From contig NZ_CP108494.1 in NCBI RefSeq assembly GCF_041435435.1, positions 7,412,501 through 7,476,500 of the forward strand: a stretch of 64,000 nucleotides of DNA, given 5' to 3'. Source of the DNA: Streptomyces sp. NBC_01241. GTDB taxonomy: Bacteria > Actinomycetota > Actinomycetes > Streptomycetales > Streptomycetaceae. The position numbers were made by a program, and so were the translations under genes. Positions 51,385 through 59,458 of this stretch are shown in pieces. The notes below the pieces were generated by a model. The model had not been told where the DNA came from. It did not search any database and worked only from the letters and a program-made list of their open reading frames with translations. Each line of letters starts with the position of its first letter. Position 1 is the stretch's first letter.

Positions 51385-52809
51385 ATGAGCACCACGTTCC
51401 GCAACTACATCGACGGCGTCTTCGCGGACGCCTCGGACGGCCGCACCCTCGACGTCGTGGACCCCAGCACGGGCGAGGTCTACGCGACCTCCCCGCTCTC
51501 CGGCCAGGCGGACGTCGACGCGGCGATGGCCGCCGCCGCTGCCGCGTTCCCCGCCTGGCGGGACACCACCCCGTCCGCACGGCAGCTGGCCCTGCTGAAG
51601 ATCGCCGACGCGATGGAGGAGCGGGCCGACGAACTGGTGGCCGCCGAGAGCCGTGACACCGGAAAGCCGCTCCACCTCACCCGCAGTGAGGAACTGGCCC
51701 CGGCCATCGACCAGGTCCGCTTCTTCGCGGGCGTCGCGCGGCTGCTCGAAGGCCGCTCGGCCGGTGAGTACATGGACGGGATGACCTCGATCATCCGCCG
51801 CGAGCCGGTCGGCGTCTGCGCCCAGGTCGCGCCGTGGAACTACCCCCTGCTGATGGCCGTGTGGAAGTTCGCCCCCGCGCTCGCCGCGGGCAACGCCGTC
51901 GTCCTCAAGCCGTCCGACACCACCCCGGCGTCGACCGTGCTGATCGCCGAGATCATCGGCCAGATCCTCCCCAAGGGCGTCTTCAACGTCATCTGCGGCG
52001 ACCGCGACACCGGCCGCGCGATGGTCGAGCACCCGACCCCGGCGATGGCCTCCATCACCGGTTCGGTGCGGGCCGGCATCCAGGTCGCCGAGAGCGCGGC
52101 CAAGGACGTCAAGCGGGTCCACCTGGAGCTCGGCGGCAAGGCCCCGGCGGTGATCTTCGAGGACGCGGACCTGGAGAAGGCGGTCGAGGATCTCGTCGTC
52201 GGCGGTTTCTTCAACGCGGGCCAGGACTGTACGGCCGCGACCCGCGTCCTGGTCCACGAGTCCGTCCACGACGAGTTCGTCACCGCCCTCGCCAAGGCCG
52301 CCGCCGACACGAAGACCGGGCAGCCGGACGACGAGGACGTGCTGTACGGCCCGCTCAACAACGCCAACCAGCTGAAGCAGGTCAGCGGCTTCATCGACCG
52401 CCTCCCCGACCACGCGAAGATCGAGGCGGGCGGCCACCGGGTCGGTGAGAAGGGCTACTTCTACGCCGCGACCGTCGTCTCCGGCCTCCAGCAGGACGAC
52501 GAGATCGTCCAGAACGAGGTCTTCGGCCCCGTCATGACCGTCCAGTCCTTCTCCGACGAGGCCCAGGCCGTCGCGTACGCCAACGGCGTCGACTACGCCC
52601 TCGCGTCCTCCGTGTGGACCAAGGACCACGCCCGCGCCATGCGGATGTCCAAGAACCTCGACTTCGGCTGCGTGTGGATCAACACGCACATGGCACTCGT
52701 CGCCGAGATGCCGCACGGCGGATTCAAGAAGTCCGGCTACGGCAAGGACCTCTCCGCGTACGGCTTCGAGGACTACACCCGGATCAAGCACGTCATGACC
52801 TCGCTCTGA
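51385..52809 (+). CDS. Aldehyde dehydrogenase (gamma-aminobutyraldehyde dehydrogenase-like)
   Basis: The 474-residue NAD(P)-dependent enzyme starts at ATG 51385 (an in-frame ATG at 51367 is the alternative). It has the ALDH motifs CAQVAPWNYPLLMAVWKFAP, NAVVLKPSDTTPAS, Glu248 in HLELGGKAP, nucleophile Cys282 in GQDCTAATR and EVFGPVMTVQSF. The C-terminal MPHGGFKKSGYGKDLSAYG is typical of PatD/betaine-type dehydrogenases. It oxidises an amino-aldehyde to the acid, with 4-aminobutyraldehyde from polyamine breakdown the likeliest substrate. It is last in the permease operon and followed by a strong hairpin. Confidence 0.9.
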   Translation: MSTTFRNYIDGVFADASDGRTLDVVDPSTGEVYATSPLSGQADVDAAMAAAAAAFPAWRDTTPSARQLALLKIADAMEERADELVAAESRDTGKPLHLTRSEELAPAIDQVRFFAGVARLLEGRSAGEYMDGMTSIIRREPVGVCAQVAPWNYPLLMAVWKFAPALAAGNAVVLKPSDTTPASTVLIAEIIGQILPKGVFNVICGDRDTGRAMVEHPTPAMASITGSVRAGIQVAESAAKDVKRVHLELGGKAPAVIFEDADLEKAVEDLVVGGFFNAGQDCTAATRVLVHESVHDEFVTALAKAAADTKTGQPDDEDVLYGPLNNANQLKQVSGFIDRLPDHAKIEAGGHRVGEKGYFYAATVVSGLQQDDEIVQNEVFGPVMTVQSFSDEAQAVAYANGVDYALASSVWTKDHARAMRMSKNLDFGCVWINTHMALVAEMPHGGFKKSGYGKDLSAYGFEDYTRIKHVMTSL

Positions 52810-52823
52810 CCCACCCGCACCAC

Positions 52824-52847
52824 GTGCGCCCCCGGCGGGGGGCGCAC
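52824..52847 (+). terminator. Terminator after the permease-dehydrogenase operon
   Basis: GTGCGCCCCC (52824-52833) pairs with GGGGGCGCAC (52838-52847) around a four-base loop, 15 bases after the dehydrogenase stop. Confidence 0.75.
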
Positions 52848-52963
52848 CGGCGTTCCGTGTCCCTACGCCGCACGCCCCCTCGCTCCTCCCGTCCCCGCAC
52901 GCGCCTTTTTGCGCGGGGGCCGGAGGGGTAGGGTCGCCGTTACGCCCAGCACGGGGGACGGCC

Positions 52964-53377
52964 ATGGGGGACGCAATGGACGTACGGGTGGCGGCCATCG
53001 CCAGTCTCACACCACTCGAGGAACTCGACAGTGATCCGTTCCTCGTGGACACCCGCAGCCAGCACGACATGTGCGCCCGCTGGGCCGCCGACAAGGGATA
53101 CGTCGTCACCCGGCAGTTGCGTTTCTACGGACTGCGCCCCGACCACCACGCCCTGTGGACGGACGTCGAGAGCGGCGAAGTCGAGGTGTTCGTCGCCGCC
53201 AACGACCGGGTGCTGGCGCGGGCCCTCACCTCCGTGCCGGAGTTCGCCGCGGAGTGCGAGCGGCGCGGCGTACGGCTGGAGATCGTGGGACTCGACGAGC
53301 CGTCGTACAGCGCCCGTACGAAGGCGAGCGTGCACCGCAGGCTCTCCATGCCGACCGCCGGATACGACGGCTGCTGA
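52964..53377 (+). CDS. Small protein with a resolvase-like fold, unknown function
   Basis: The 137-residue protein has GGGGA upstream of ATG 52964. Residues ~20-110 look like the N-terminal domain of serine recombinases: DTRSQHDMCARWAADKGYVV, then EVFVAANDRVLARALTSVPE and AECERRGVRLEIVGLDEP. The catalytic Arg/Ser arrangement is degenerate and there is no DNA-binding domain, so recombination is unlikely. It stands alone between the dehydrogenase operon and the phosphatase-like fusion. A regulatory or structural reuse of the fold is possible. No clear function. Confidence 0.6.
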   Translation: MGDAMDVRVAAIASLTPLEELDSDPFLVDTRSQHDMCARWAADKGYVVTRQLRFYGLRPDHHALWTDVESGEVEVFVAANDRVLARALTSVPEFAAECERRGVRLEIVGLDEPSYSARTKASVHRRLSMPTAGYDGC

Positions 53378-53479
53378 CCGTCCCCCCGACCGCTGTCGCA
53401 GACGGTTCGCGGCCCCGCTGTGAAAGGCTGGGGGATCAGGGCCCGGAACGGCGGGGTCCGGATGTGAGGTGGGAACGGC

Positions 53480-55582
53480 GTGGGTGACGGGCGATGGCGA
53501 ACAGCCGGCAACGCCCTGATGCGGGTGATTGTGGTCTGGGCGGTCTCGACGCTCACGATGCTGGCACTCGCCGGGATTCTGCCGGACTTCCAGCTCCAGT
53601 CGGACAACGGCGACAGCATCACCAAGATCGCGTTCACCGCGGCCTGGGGCGCCGGAGCGTTCGGTCTGCTCTCCGCGCTGGTCTGGCCGGTCCTGGTACG
53701 GGCACTGCTCATCGTGCCCGCACTCGTGCTCGGGATGCTCGTCTTCTTCCTCAACGGGTCACTGCTCCTGGTCGCCCTGCGGCTCATACCGGACGGGCGA
53801 GGCGCCGCCAACCCGGAGACCGCGGTCGTCGTCGCGGCGGTGATGTCCGCCGTCGCCTCCGCGACCTCCACGGCGCTCGCCGTCCGCGACGACAACGCCT
53901 ACCGGCGCCGTCTCTCCCGGCTCGCCGACCGCCGCAGACGGCGCAGCGGTGCCGACAGCGGGCGCAGCGGACCGCCCGGCACCGTCTTCATCCAGCTCGA
54001 CGGCGTCGGCCACGACGTGCTCGTCCGCGCCGCCGGCTCCGGCCTGATGCCGACCGTCGCGAACTGGCTCGCGGACGAGAAGGGTCATCGGCTCACCCCC
54101 TGGCGCACCGACTGGTCCAGCCAGACCGGCGCCAGCCAGCTCGGCATCCTGCACGGCAGCAACCACGACGTCCCCGCCTTCCGCTGGTACGAGAAGGAGA
54201 CCGGCGACGTCATGGTCTCCAGCCGCCCCGCGAGCGCCCTCGAAATCCAGCGCCGGGCCATCGCCCGCACCCATGACGGGGGGCTGCTCGCGGTCGACGG
54301 CGCCAGCCGCGGCAACCTCTTCAGCGGCGGCGCCGATCAGCTGGCGCTCGTCCTGTCCATGGCGGCCCGGCTCGGCAAGGGCCGCCGTTCCAGGTCCGGG
54401 TATTTCGCCTACTTCTCCGACCCGGCCAACGCCGTACGCACCGCGCTGTCGTTCGTCGCCGAGGTCTGCCGCGAGATCGGCCAGTCGACCCGGGCGCGGA
54501 TACGGAAGGACACGCCCCGGATCAAACGCGGTGGGTTCTACCCCTTCATCCGGGCCTTCGCGACCGTCGTCGAACGTGACGTGGTGGTCGCCGCCGTCAT
54601 GGGGGACATGTTCGCCGGACGCACCGCCGTCTACGCCGACCTGGTCGCGTACGACGAGGTGGCGCACCACTCCGGACCGCACAGCCGCGATGCGGAGAAG
54701 GTGCTCGCGCGCCTGGACCGCTCGCTCGCACTGATCGAGAAGGTCGCCGAACACACCCCGCGCACCTACCGGATCGTGCTGCTCTCCGACCACGGACAGA
54801 GCCCCGGGGAGACGTTCGCGGGGGCCTACGGGCTGACGCTCAAGGACCTGGTGCGGGCCGGCTGCGGGCTGCCCGTGCCCCGTCGGGCGCAGCGCACCCG
54901 CAGCGGTTCGGAGGCGCGTGACGCGGTACGGATCGCCCTGCACCGCCGACCGGTCGAGGAGGGCGAGGCGGAACACCGGGCGAAGCCGTCCGACCCGGTC
55001 GTCCTCGCCTCCGGCAACCTCGGCCTGATCTCCTTCCCGGACATCGAGGGACGCGCCTCGCGCGAACAGCTCGACCGGAGCCGTCCCGCGCTGCTCGGTA
55101 CCCTCGCCAACCACCCCGGCATCGGCTTTCTGCTGGTCCGCAGCGAACAGTACGGATCGGTCGTCCTGGGCCGCGGGGGCATCGAGGTACCGGTGTCGGA
55201 ACTGGAGGACGGGCAGGGGCCGCTGGCTTCCTTCGGCCCGGGCGCGGCGGCCGCGGTGCGGCGCACGGACACCTTTCCGCACGTCGCCGACATCATGGTG
55301 AACTCGATGTACGACGGGGGCACGGGCGTTGTGCACGCCTTCGAGGAGCAGATCGGCTCGCACGGCGGCCTGGGCGGCGAGCAGTCCCGGCCGTTCCTGC
55401 TGTGGCCGGCGGAACTGTCGGCGCCGGTGGCGGAGGGCACGGAGCTGGTGGGGGCCGAGCAGGTGCACGGGGTGCTGCGGCGGTGGCTGCGGGAGTGCCC
55501 GGGGCCGCAGATCCCGCTGGCGGCGCCCGCCGCGGTGGGCGGTGCCGACGAAACGGACGGAACGGTTCAGGTGGCCGGCTGA
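53480..55582 (+). CDS. Membrane-anchored alkaline-phosphatase-superfamily protein with holin-like N-terminus
   Basis: The 700-residue protein starts at GTG 53480 (GAGGTGGG upstream). Residues ~10-135 hold four transmembrane helices of the phage-holin-family IV type (ALMRVIVVWAVSTLTMLALA, GAFGLLSALVWPVLVRALLI). An Arg-rich linker follows (RRRLSRLADRRRRR). From ~165 an alkaline-phosphatase/nucleotide-pyrophosphatase-like domain begins with TVFIQLDGVGHDVLVRA (metal Asp) and QTGASQLGILHG (nucleophile Ser/Thr region). AVYADLVAYDEVAHHSGPHS and IVLLSDHGQSPGETF supply the second metal set (Asp-His). It should hydrolyse a phosphodiester or phosphoglycan near the membrane. Standalone, ahead of ligA. 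Confidence 0.82.
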   Translation: MGDGRWRTAGNALMRVIVVWAVSTLTMLALAGILPDFQLQSDNGDSITKIAFTAAWGAGAFGLLSALVWPVLVRALLIVPALVLGMLVFFLNGSLLLVALRLIPDGRGAANPETAVVVAAVMSAVASATSTALAVRDDNAYRRRLSRLADRRRRRSGADSGRSGPPGTVFIQLDGVGHDVLVRAAGSGLMPTVANWLADEKGHRLTPWRTDWSSQTGASQLGILHGSNHDVPAFRWYEKETGDVMVSSRPASALEIQRRAIARTHDGGLLAVDGASRGNLFSGGADQLALVLSMAARLGKGRRSRSGYFAYFSDPANAVRTALSFVAEVCREIGQSTRARIRKDTPRIKRGGFYPFIRAFATVVERDVVVAAVMGDMFAGRTAVYADLVAYDEVAHHSGPHSRDAEKVLARLDRSLALIEKVAEHTPRTYRIVLLSDHGQSPGETFAGAYGLTLKDLVRAGCGLPVPRRAQRTRSGSEARDAVRIALHRRPVEEGEAEHRAKPSDPVVLASGNLGLISFPDIEGRASREQLDRSRPALLGTLANHPGIGFLLVRSEQYGSVVLGRGGIEVPVSELEDGQGPLASFGPGAAAAVRRTDTFPHVADIMVNSMYDGGTGVVHAFEEQIGSHGGLGGEQSRPFLLWPAELSAPVAEGTELVGAEQVHGVLRRWLRECPGPQIPLAAPAAVGGADETDGTVQVAG

Positions 55583-55637
55583 GGGCCGTCGTCCTGCTGG
55601 GAGGGTGTTGTCAGTGGTGGGCGGCAGGATGGGGGAC

Positions 55638-57740
55638 ATGACGAACTCAGCTGTTGTGCTCGCCGATGCCGCCGCCTACGCCGCCGCGGTCGAAGAAGCG
55701 TCGCAGGCCGCCGCCGCGTACTACGCCACCGGCGAGAGCACGCTCGACGACGATGCGTACGACCGGCTGGTGCGGGGGATCGCGGCCTACGAACAGGAGT
55801 ACCCGCAGGAGGTCCTGGAGACGTCCCCGACCGGCAAGGTGGCGGGCGGCGCCGCGGGCGGCGACGTGCCGCACACGGTGCCGATGCTGTCCCTGGACAA
55901 CGTCTTCTCGGCCGAGCAGTTCGCCACCTGGACGGCGTCGCTGGAGCGCCGGATAGGCCGGCCCGTCGCCGCGTGGAGCGTGGAGCCGAAGCTCGACGGC
56001 CTGGCCGTCGCCGCCCGCTACCGGGCGGGCCGTCTGGAGCGACTGATCACCCGGGGCGACGGCACCGCCGGTGAGGACGTCTCGCACGCGATCGGCACCG
56101 TGACCGGCCTCCCCGAGCAGCTCGCCGAGCCCGTGACGATCGAGGTGCGCGGCGAGATCCTCATGACGAACGAGCAGTTCGAACAGGCCAACACCGTGCG
56201 CACCGAGCACGGCGGCGCCCCCTTCGCCAACCCGAGGAACGGCGCGGCGGGCACACTCCGGGCCAAGGACCGCGCGTACACGGTGGAGATGACGTTCTTC
56301 GCCTACGGTGCGCTGCCGCTCCCCGGGACGGGAGAGCTGACCGACATCCTCGCCGAACTCCCGCACAGCGAGGTCCTGGAGTACGTCGCCGGGCTCGGCG
56401 TGCACACCGCGGCGGACACGGACGTGGCACCGCGCACCGTCACCACCGTCGAGGAGGTGCAGAGCCGGGTCGAGGACATAGCGGCGCTGCGTGCCTCGTT
56501 GCCGTTCGGCATCGACGGCATCGTGATCAAGGCCGACCTCGCGGCCGACCAGCGCGAGGCCGGTTCCGGGACCAGGGCGCCGCGCTGGGCCATCGCCTAC
56601 AAGCTCCCTGCCGTGGAGAAGGTCACCCGGCTCCTCGGCGTCGAGTGGAACGTCGGCAGGACCGGCATCATCGCGCCGCGCGCCGTGCTCGAACCGGTCG
56701 AGATCGACGGCTCGACCGTCAGCTACGCCACACTGCACAACCCGGCCGACATCACCCGCCGCGATCTGCGCCTGGGGGACCGGGTTATGGTCTACAAGGC
56801 GGGTGACATCATCCCCCGTATCGAGGCGCCCGTCGCTCATCTGCGGACCGGCGAGGAGCAGCCCGTCGTCTTCCCCGAGGCGTGCCCGCAGTGCGGCTCC
56901 GAGATCGACACCAGCGAGCAGCGCTGGCGCTGTGTCCGGGGCCGCGACTGCCGCCTCGTCGCCTCCATCTCGTACGCGGCGGGCCGCGACCAGCTCGACA
57001 TCGAGGGCCTCGGCGCGACCCGGGTCGTCCAGCTCGTCGACGCCGGCCTGGTGGCCGACCTCGCCGACCTCTTCACCCTCGACCGGGAACAGCTGCTCGG
57101 CCTGGAGCGCATGGGCGAGACCAGCACCGACAACCTCCTCGCCGCCATCGAAACGGCACGCACCCAGCCGCTCTCCCGGGTCTTCTGCGCGCTGGGGGTA
57201 CGCGGCACCGGGCGCTCCATGTCACGCCGGATCGCCCGGTACTTCGCGGACATGGACCGGATCAGAGCGGCCGACGCCGAGGCGCTCCAGCGGGTCGACG
57301 GGATCGGTAAGGAGAAGGCGGCGGGCGTTGTCGCGGAGCTGGTGGAGCTGGCCCCGCTGATCGAGAAGCTGGTGGCCGCAGGGGTCAACATGACGGAGCC
57401 CGGCGCGATGCCGCCGCCCGCACCCGGCGAGGAAGGCCCGGAAGCGGCTGCCGCCACGGACGGCGAGGGGGCCGCCGGGCTGCCGCTGGACGGGATGACC
57501 GTAGTAGTGACGGGCGCGATGACCGGCGTACTGGAGAAGCTTTCCCGGAATCAGATGAACGAACTGATCGAGCGGGCCGGCGGGAAGTCCTCGTCCAGCG
57601 TCTCCAAGCGCACCACGCTCCTGGTCGCCGGGGAGAAGGCCGGATCCAAGCGGACCAAGGCGGAGGACCTCGGCATCCGGATCGCCGCACCGGACGAGTT
57701 CGCCGAACTGATCGCCGGGTACCTGCCGTCGGCGGTCTGA
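55638..57740 (+). CDS. ligA: NAD-dependent DNA ligase, LigA2-type
   Basis: The 700-residue ligase starts at ATG 55638 (or the ATG nine bases earlier). It has an Ia domain (DDDAYDRLVRGIAAYEQEYP), adenylation with Lys118 in VEPKLDGLAVA, HTVPMLSLDNVFS, FANPRNGAAGTLRAKDR and GIDGIVIKADL. An OB fold (EWNVGRTGIIAPRAVLEPVE), a zinc finger (CPQCGSEIDTSEQRWRC), helix-hairpin-helix repeats (ALGVRGTGRSMSRRIARYFA) and a C-terminal BRCT (GMTVVVTGAMTGVL) complete it. KLDG rather than the KVDG of housekeeping streptomycete LigA, and Tyr-Tyr in the Ia domain, suggest the second paralog of the genus. Its stop lies inside a 34-bp repeat. Confidence 0.88.
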   Translation: MTNSAVVLADAAAYAAAVEEASQAAAAYYATGESTLDDDAYDRLVRGIAAYEQEYPQEVLETSPTGKVAGGAAGGDVPHTVPMLSLDNVFSAEQFATWTASLERRIGRPVAAWSVEPKLDGLAVAARYRAGRLERLITRGDGTAGEDVSHAIGTVTGLPEQLAEPVTIEVRGEILMTNEQFEQANTVRTEHGGAPFANPRNGAAGTLRAKDRAYTVEMTFFAYGALPLPGTGELTDILAELPHSEVLEYVAGLGVHTAADTDVAPRTVTTVEEVQSRVEDIAALRASLPFGIDGIVIKADLAADQREAGSGTRAPRWAIAYKLPAVEKVTRLLGVEWNVGRTGIIAPRAVLEPVEIDGSTVSYATLHNPADITRRDLRLGDRVMVYKAGDIIPRIEAPVAHLRTGEEQPVVFPEACPQCGSEIDTSEQRWRCVRGRDCRLVASISYAAGRDQLDIEGLGATRVVQLVDAGLVADLADLFTLDREQLLGLERMGETSTDNLLAAIETARTQPLSRVFCALGVRGTGRSMSRRIARYFADMDRIRAADAEALQRVDGIGKEKAAGVVAELVELAPLIEKLVAAGVNMTEPGAMPPPAPGEEGPEAAAATDGEGAAGLPLDGMTVVVTGAMTGVLEKLSRNQMNELIERAGGKSSSSVSKRTTLLVAGEKAGSKRTKAEDLGIRIAAPDEFAELIAGYLPSAV

Positions 57741-57816
57741 GGCAATACCCGGAATCCTGCCGTCGGAGGTTTGAGGCAATACCCGGAAACCTGCCGTCGG
57801 AGGTTTGAGGCAATAC
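57723..57816. repeat. 34-bp tandem repeat spanning the ligA stop codon
   Basis: CTGCCGTCGG(C/A)GGT and the following GAGGCAATACCCGGAA recur at 57723, 57757 and 57791 (period 34, last copy incomplete). The first copy is the end of ligA, so codons for LPSAV and the TGA have been duplicated into the 3' region. Confidence 0.8.
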
Positions 57817-57968
57817 GGAGACCTCGCGACGCCCGAGCCCTTGGATTTCGCCGGGGAGTGGCTTTCTTTGCCTCCCTATTGCATAGTGAGGGCTCGGCCA
57901 TGCCTCGCTATCAGCGGGTCCATGGATAGGTCAATGGCCACGGTGGCGCGCAGGGGGAGGAGGGGCGG

Positions 57969-58823
57969 ATGCATTCGTCGCACGACGGACCGCGACTCGA
58001 CCGGTCCGTCCGCCGGGAGTACCGCGGCCTCACCCGCGGTCTCGCCCTCGACCTGGGCAGTTCGCGGACCCGCGCCTGGATGCCGGGACACGGCGTCATC
58101 GCCGACACCGAGGCGTGCGGCGACTTCGGCGCCGAGCCGGGGCGCGGCCGCCCGGTCCGGCGGGGACGCATCGTCGACCCCGTGTCCTGCGGCCGGATGC
58201 TCGGCCGTATCGCCGATACGGCCCTGGGCGCGGACCGCACCGACACCGTGATCGTCCTCAGCCACCCCGTCCTCGCCGGGGCCGAGCACCGCGCCGCGGC
58301 AAAGGACCTGATTGCCGCACTCGGGCCGGTGCGGGTCATCGCCCTGGACAGCGCGCGGGCCGCCGCCGTGTGCGCCGGGCCGCAGGACGGCGGCCCACTG
58401 CTCGTCGTCGACATCGGCGCCGAACTGACCGAGGCGACGCTCCTCGTCGACGGACTGGTCCGTGACGCGCGCCAGGCCGAGACGGGACTGAGCGACCTCG
58501 ACCCCTCCGAGCCGCCCACGGCGGTCGTCCACACGGTCCTGGACATGGTGACGGAGATGTGGAAGCAGGACCGGCACGGCGCCGTCCTGGGGGCCCTGCG
58601 CAAGGGCCCGTTGCTCGCCGGGGGCGGCGCCGCCCGCCCCGACATCACCGACCGGATCGCGGCCCGCCTCGGCGTTCCGGTACGTCTCGCGGACGACCCG
58701 GCGAACACGGTCGTGCGCGGCGCCGGACTGATCCTCAGTTCCGTGCTCAGCGGTGCCGGCGAGGCACCGGCCCGGCGGGAGACGGCCGGCACGGCACCGG
58801 CCCGGCCCGGCCGAGAGCGGTGA
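57969..58823 (+). CDS. MreB-like actin-fold protein, short and divergent
   Basis: The 284-residue protein has GGAGGAGGGG before ATG 57969. It has the actin-superfamily motifs: phosphate-1 GLALDLGSSRTRAWMPG, the connect-like GRMLGRIADTAL, VIVLSHPVLAGAEHRAAAKD and phosphate-2 LLVVDIGAELTEATLLVDGL. The adenosine region is GPLLAGGGAARPDITDRIAA. At 284 residues it is ~60 shorter than MreB (~345), lacking much of subdomains IB/IIB, and is unlikely to form the standard filament. It resembles the extra MreB-like proteins of streptomycetes. The GTGA overlap couples it to a membrane-anchored proline-rich protein. Confidence 0.78.
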   Translation: MHSSHDGPRLDRSVRREYRGLTRGLALDLGSSRTRAWMPGHGVIADTEACGDFGAEPGRGRPVRRGRIVDPVSCGRMLGRIADTALGADRTDTVIVLSHPVLAGAEHRAAAKDLIAALGPVRVIALDSARAAAVCAGPQDGGPLLVVDIGAELTEATLLVDGLVRDARQAETGLSDLDPSEPPTAVVHTVLDMVTEMWKQDRHGAVLGALRKGPLLAGGGAARPDITDRIAARLGVPVRLADDPANTVVRGAGLILSSVLSGAGEAPARRETAGTAPARPGRER

Positions 58824-59428
58824 CCCCCCTCCCGGGCCCGCCCCCGGGGAACGCGCCCCCGAGGCCACGACCGGGTACCTCGGCACGTCGCGGCCGCGCG
58901 CGGGAGGCCCGGCAGCTCGTCGTCGCCGTCCTGCTCGCCGTCCTCACCGTCATCGGCGGCGCCCCCGCAGCCGCCGGATCCTCGCTTCCCGCCCGGCCGT
59001 TCGCCGGTGTGCCGCCCGCCGCCGCGTCCTCGCCAGGCGCCCATCAGCCGACCCTGCACAGCGACCGGACCGCCCGCACCGGCACCGCCCACGACACCCT
59101 CCGCACCCACATCCGCACGGCCACGGCGACCGACGGCCACCGCCCGGTGCCGACACCCCCGCCCCGGCCCAGGGCCGGGGCCGACCACGCCCGCACCGCG
59201 CACCATCTCCCGCCGCCCGGCCCGGACATCCTGCTGCCCGGCGCACCGGACATCCGCGTACCGCGCCACGCGCACCGGCGAACACCCGCCGCACCCCCTC
59301 GTGCCACCGACCGTTTCCGCGTCACGCTCCCGGGCGTACGCGGGCCTCCGAGGACGGCCGTTCACCGGCCACCGGTCCTGCCACCGGTCCCGTCCCACAC
59401 GCACGCCGTGCCGTCCTCGCCGAGGTGA
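58820..59428 (+). CDS. Secreted or membrane-anchored Pro/His/Arg-rich protein
   Basis: The 202-residue product starts at GTG 58820, which overlaps the stop of the MreB-like gene (GTGA). A basic N-terminus (about 1-33) precedes a hydrophobic segment (LVVAVLLAVLTVIGGAPAAA, about 34-53) that can act as a signal peptide or anchor. The rest is disordered, rich in Pro, His, Ala and Arg (VPTPPPRPRAGADHARTAHH, DILLPGAPDIRVPRHAHRRT). No conserved domain is recognised. Its position between an actin-like ATPase and a SecDF homologue, 30 bases before the latter, suggests a shared envelope function. Confidence 0.6.
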   Translation: MTPLPGPPPGNAPPRPRPGTSARRGRAREARQLVVAVLLAVLTVIGGAPAAAGSSLPARPFAGVPPAAASSPGAHQPTLHSDRTARTGTAHDTLRTHIRTATATDGHRPVPTPPPRPRAGADHARTAHHLPPPGPDILLPGAPDIRVPRHAHRRTPAAPPRATDRFRVTLPGVRGPPRTAVHRPPVLPPVPSHTHAVPSSPR

Positions 59429-59458
59429 GGGCGCCCGGCGCCCCCTCGGAGGAAACCC

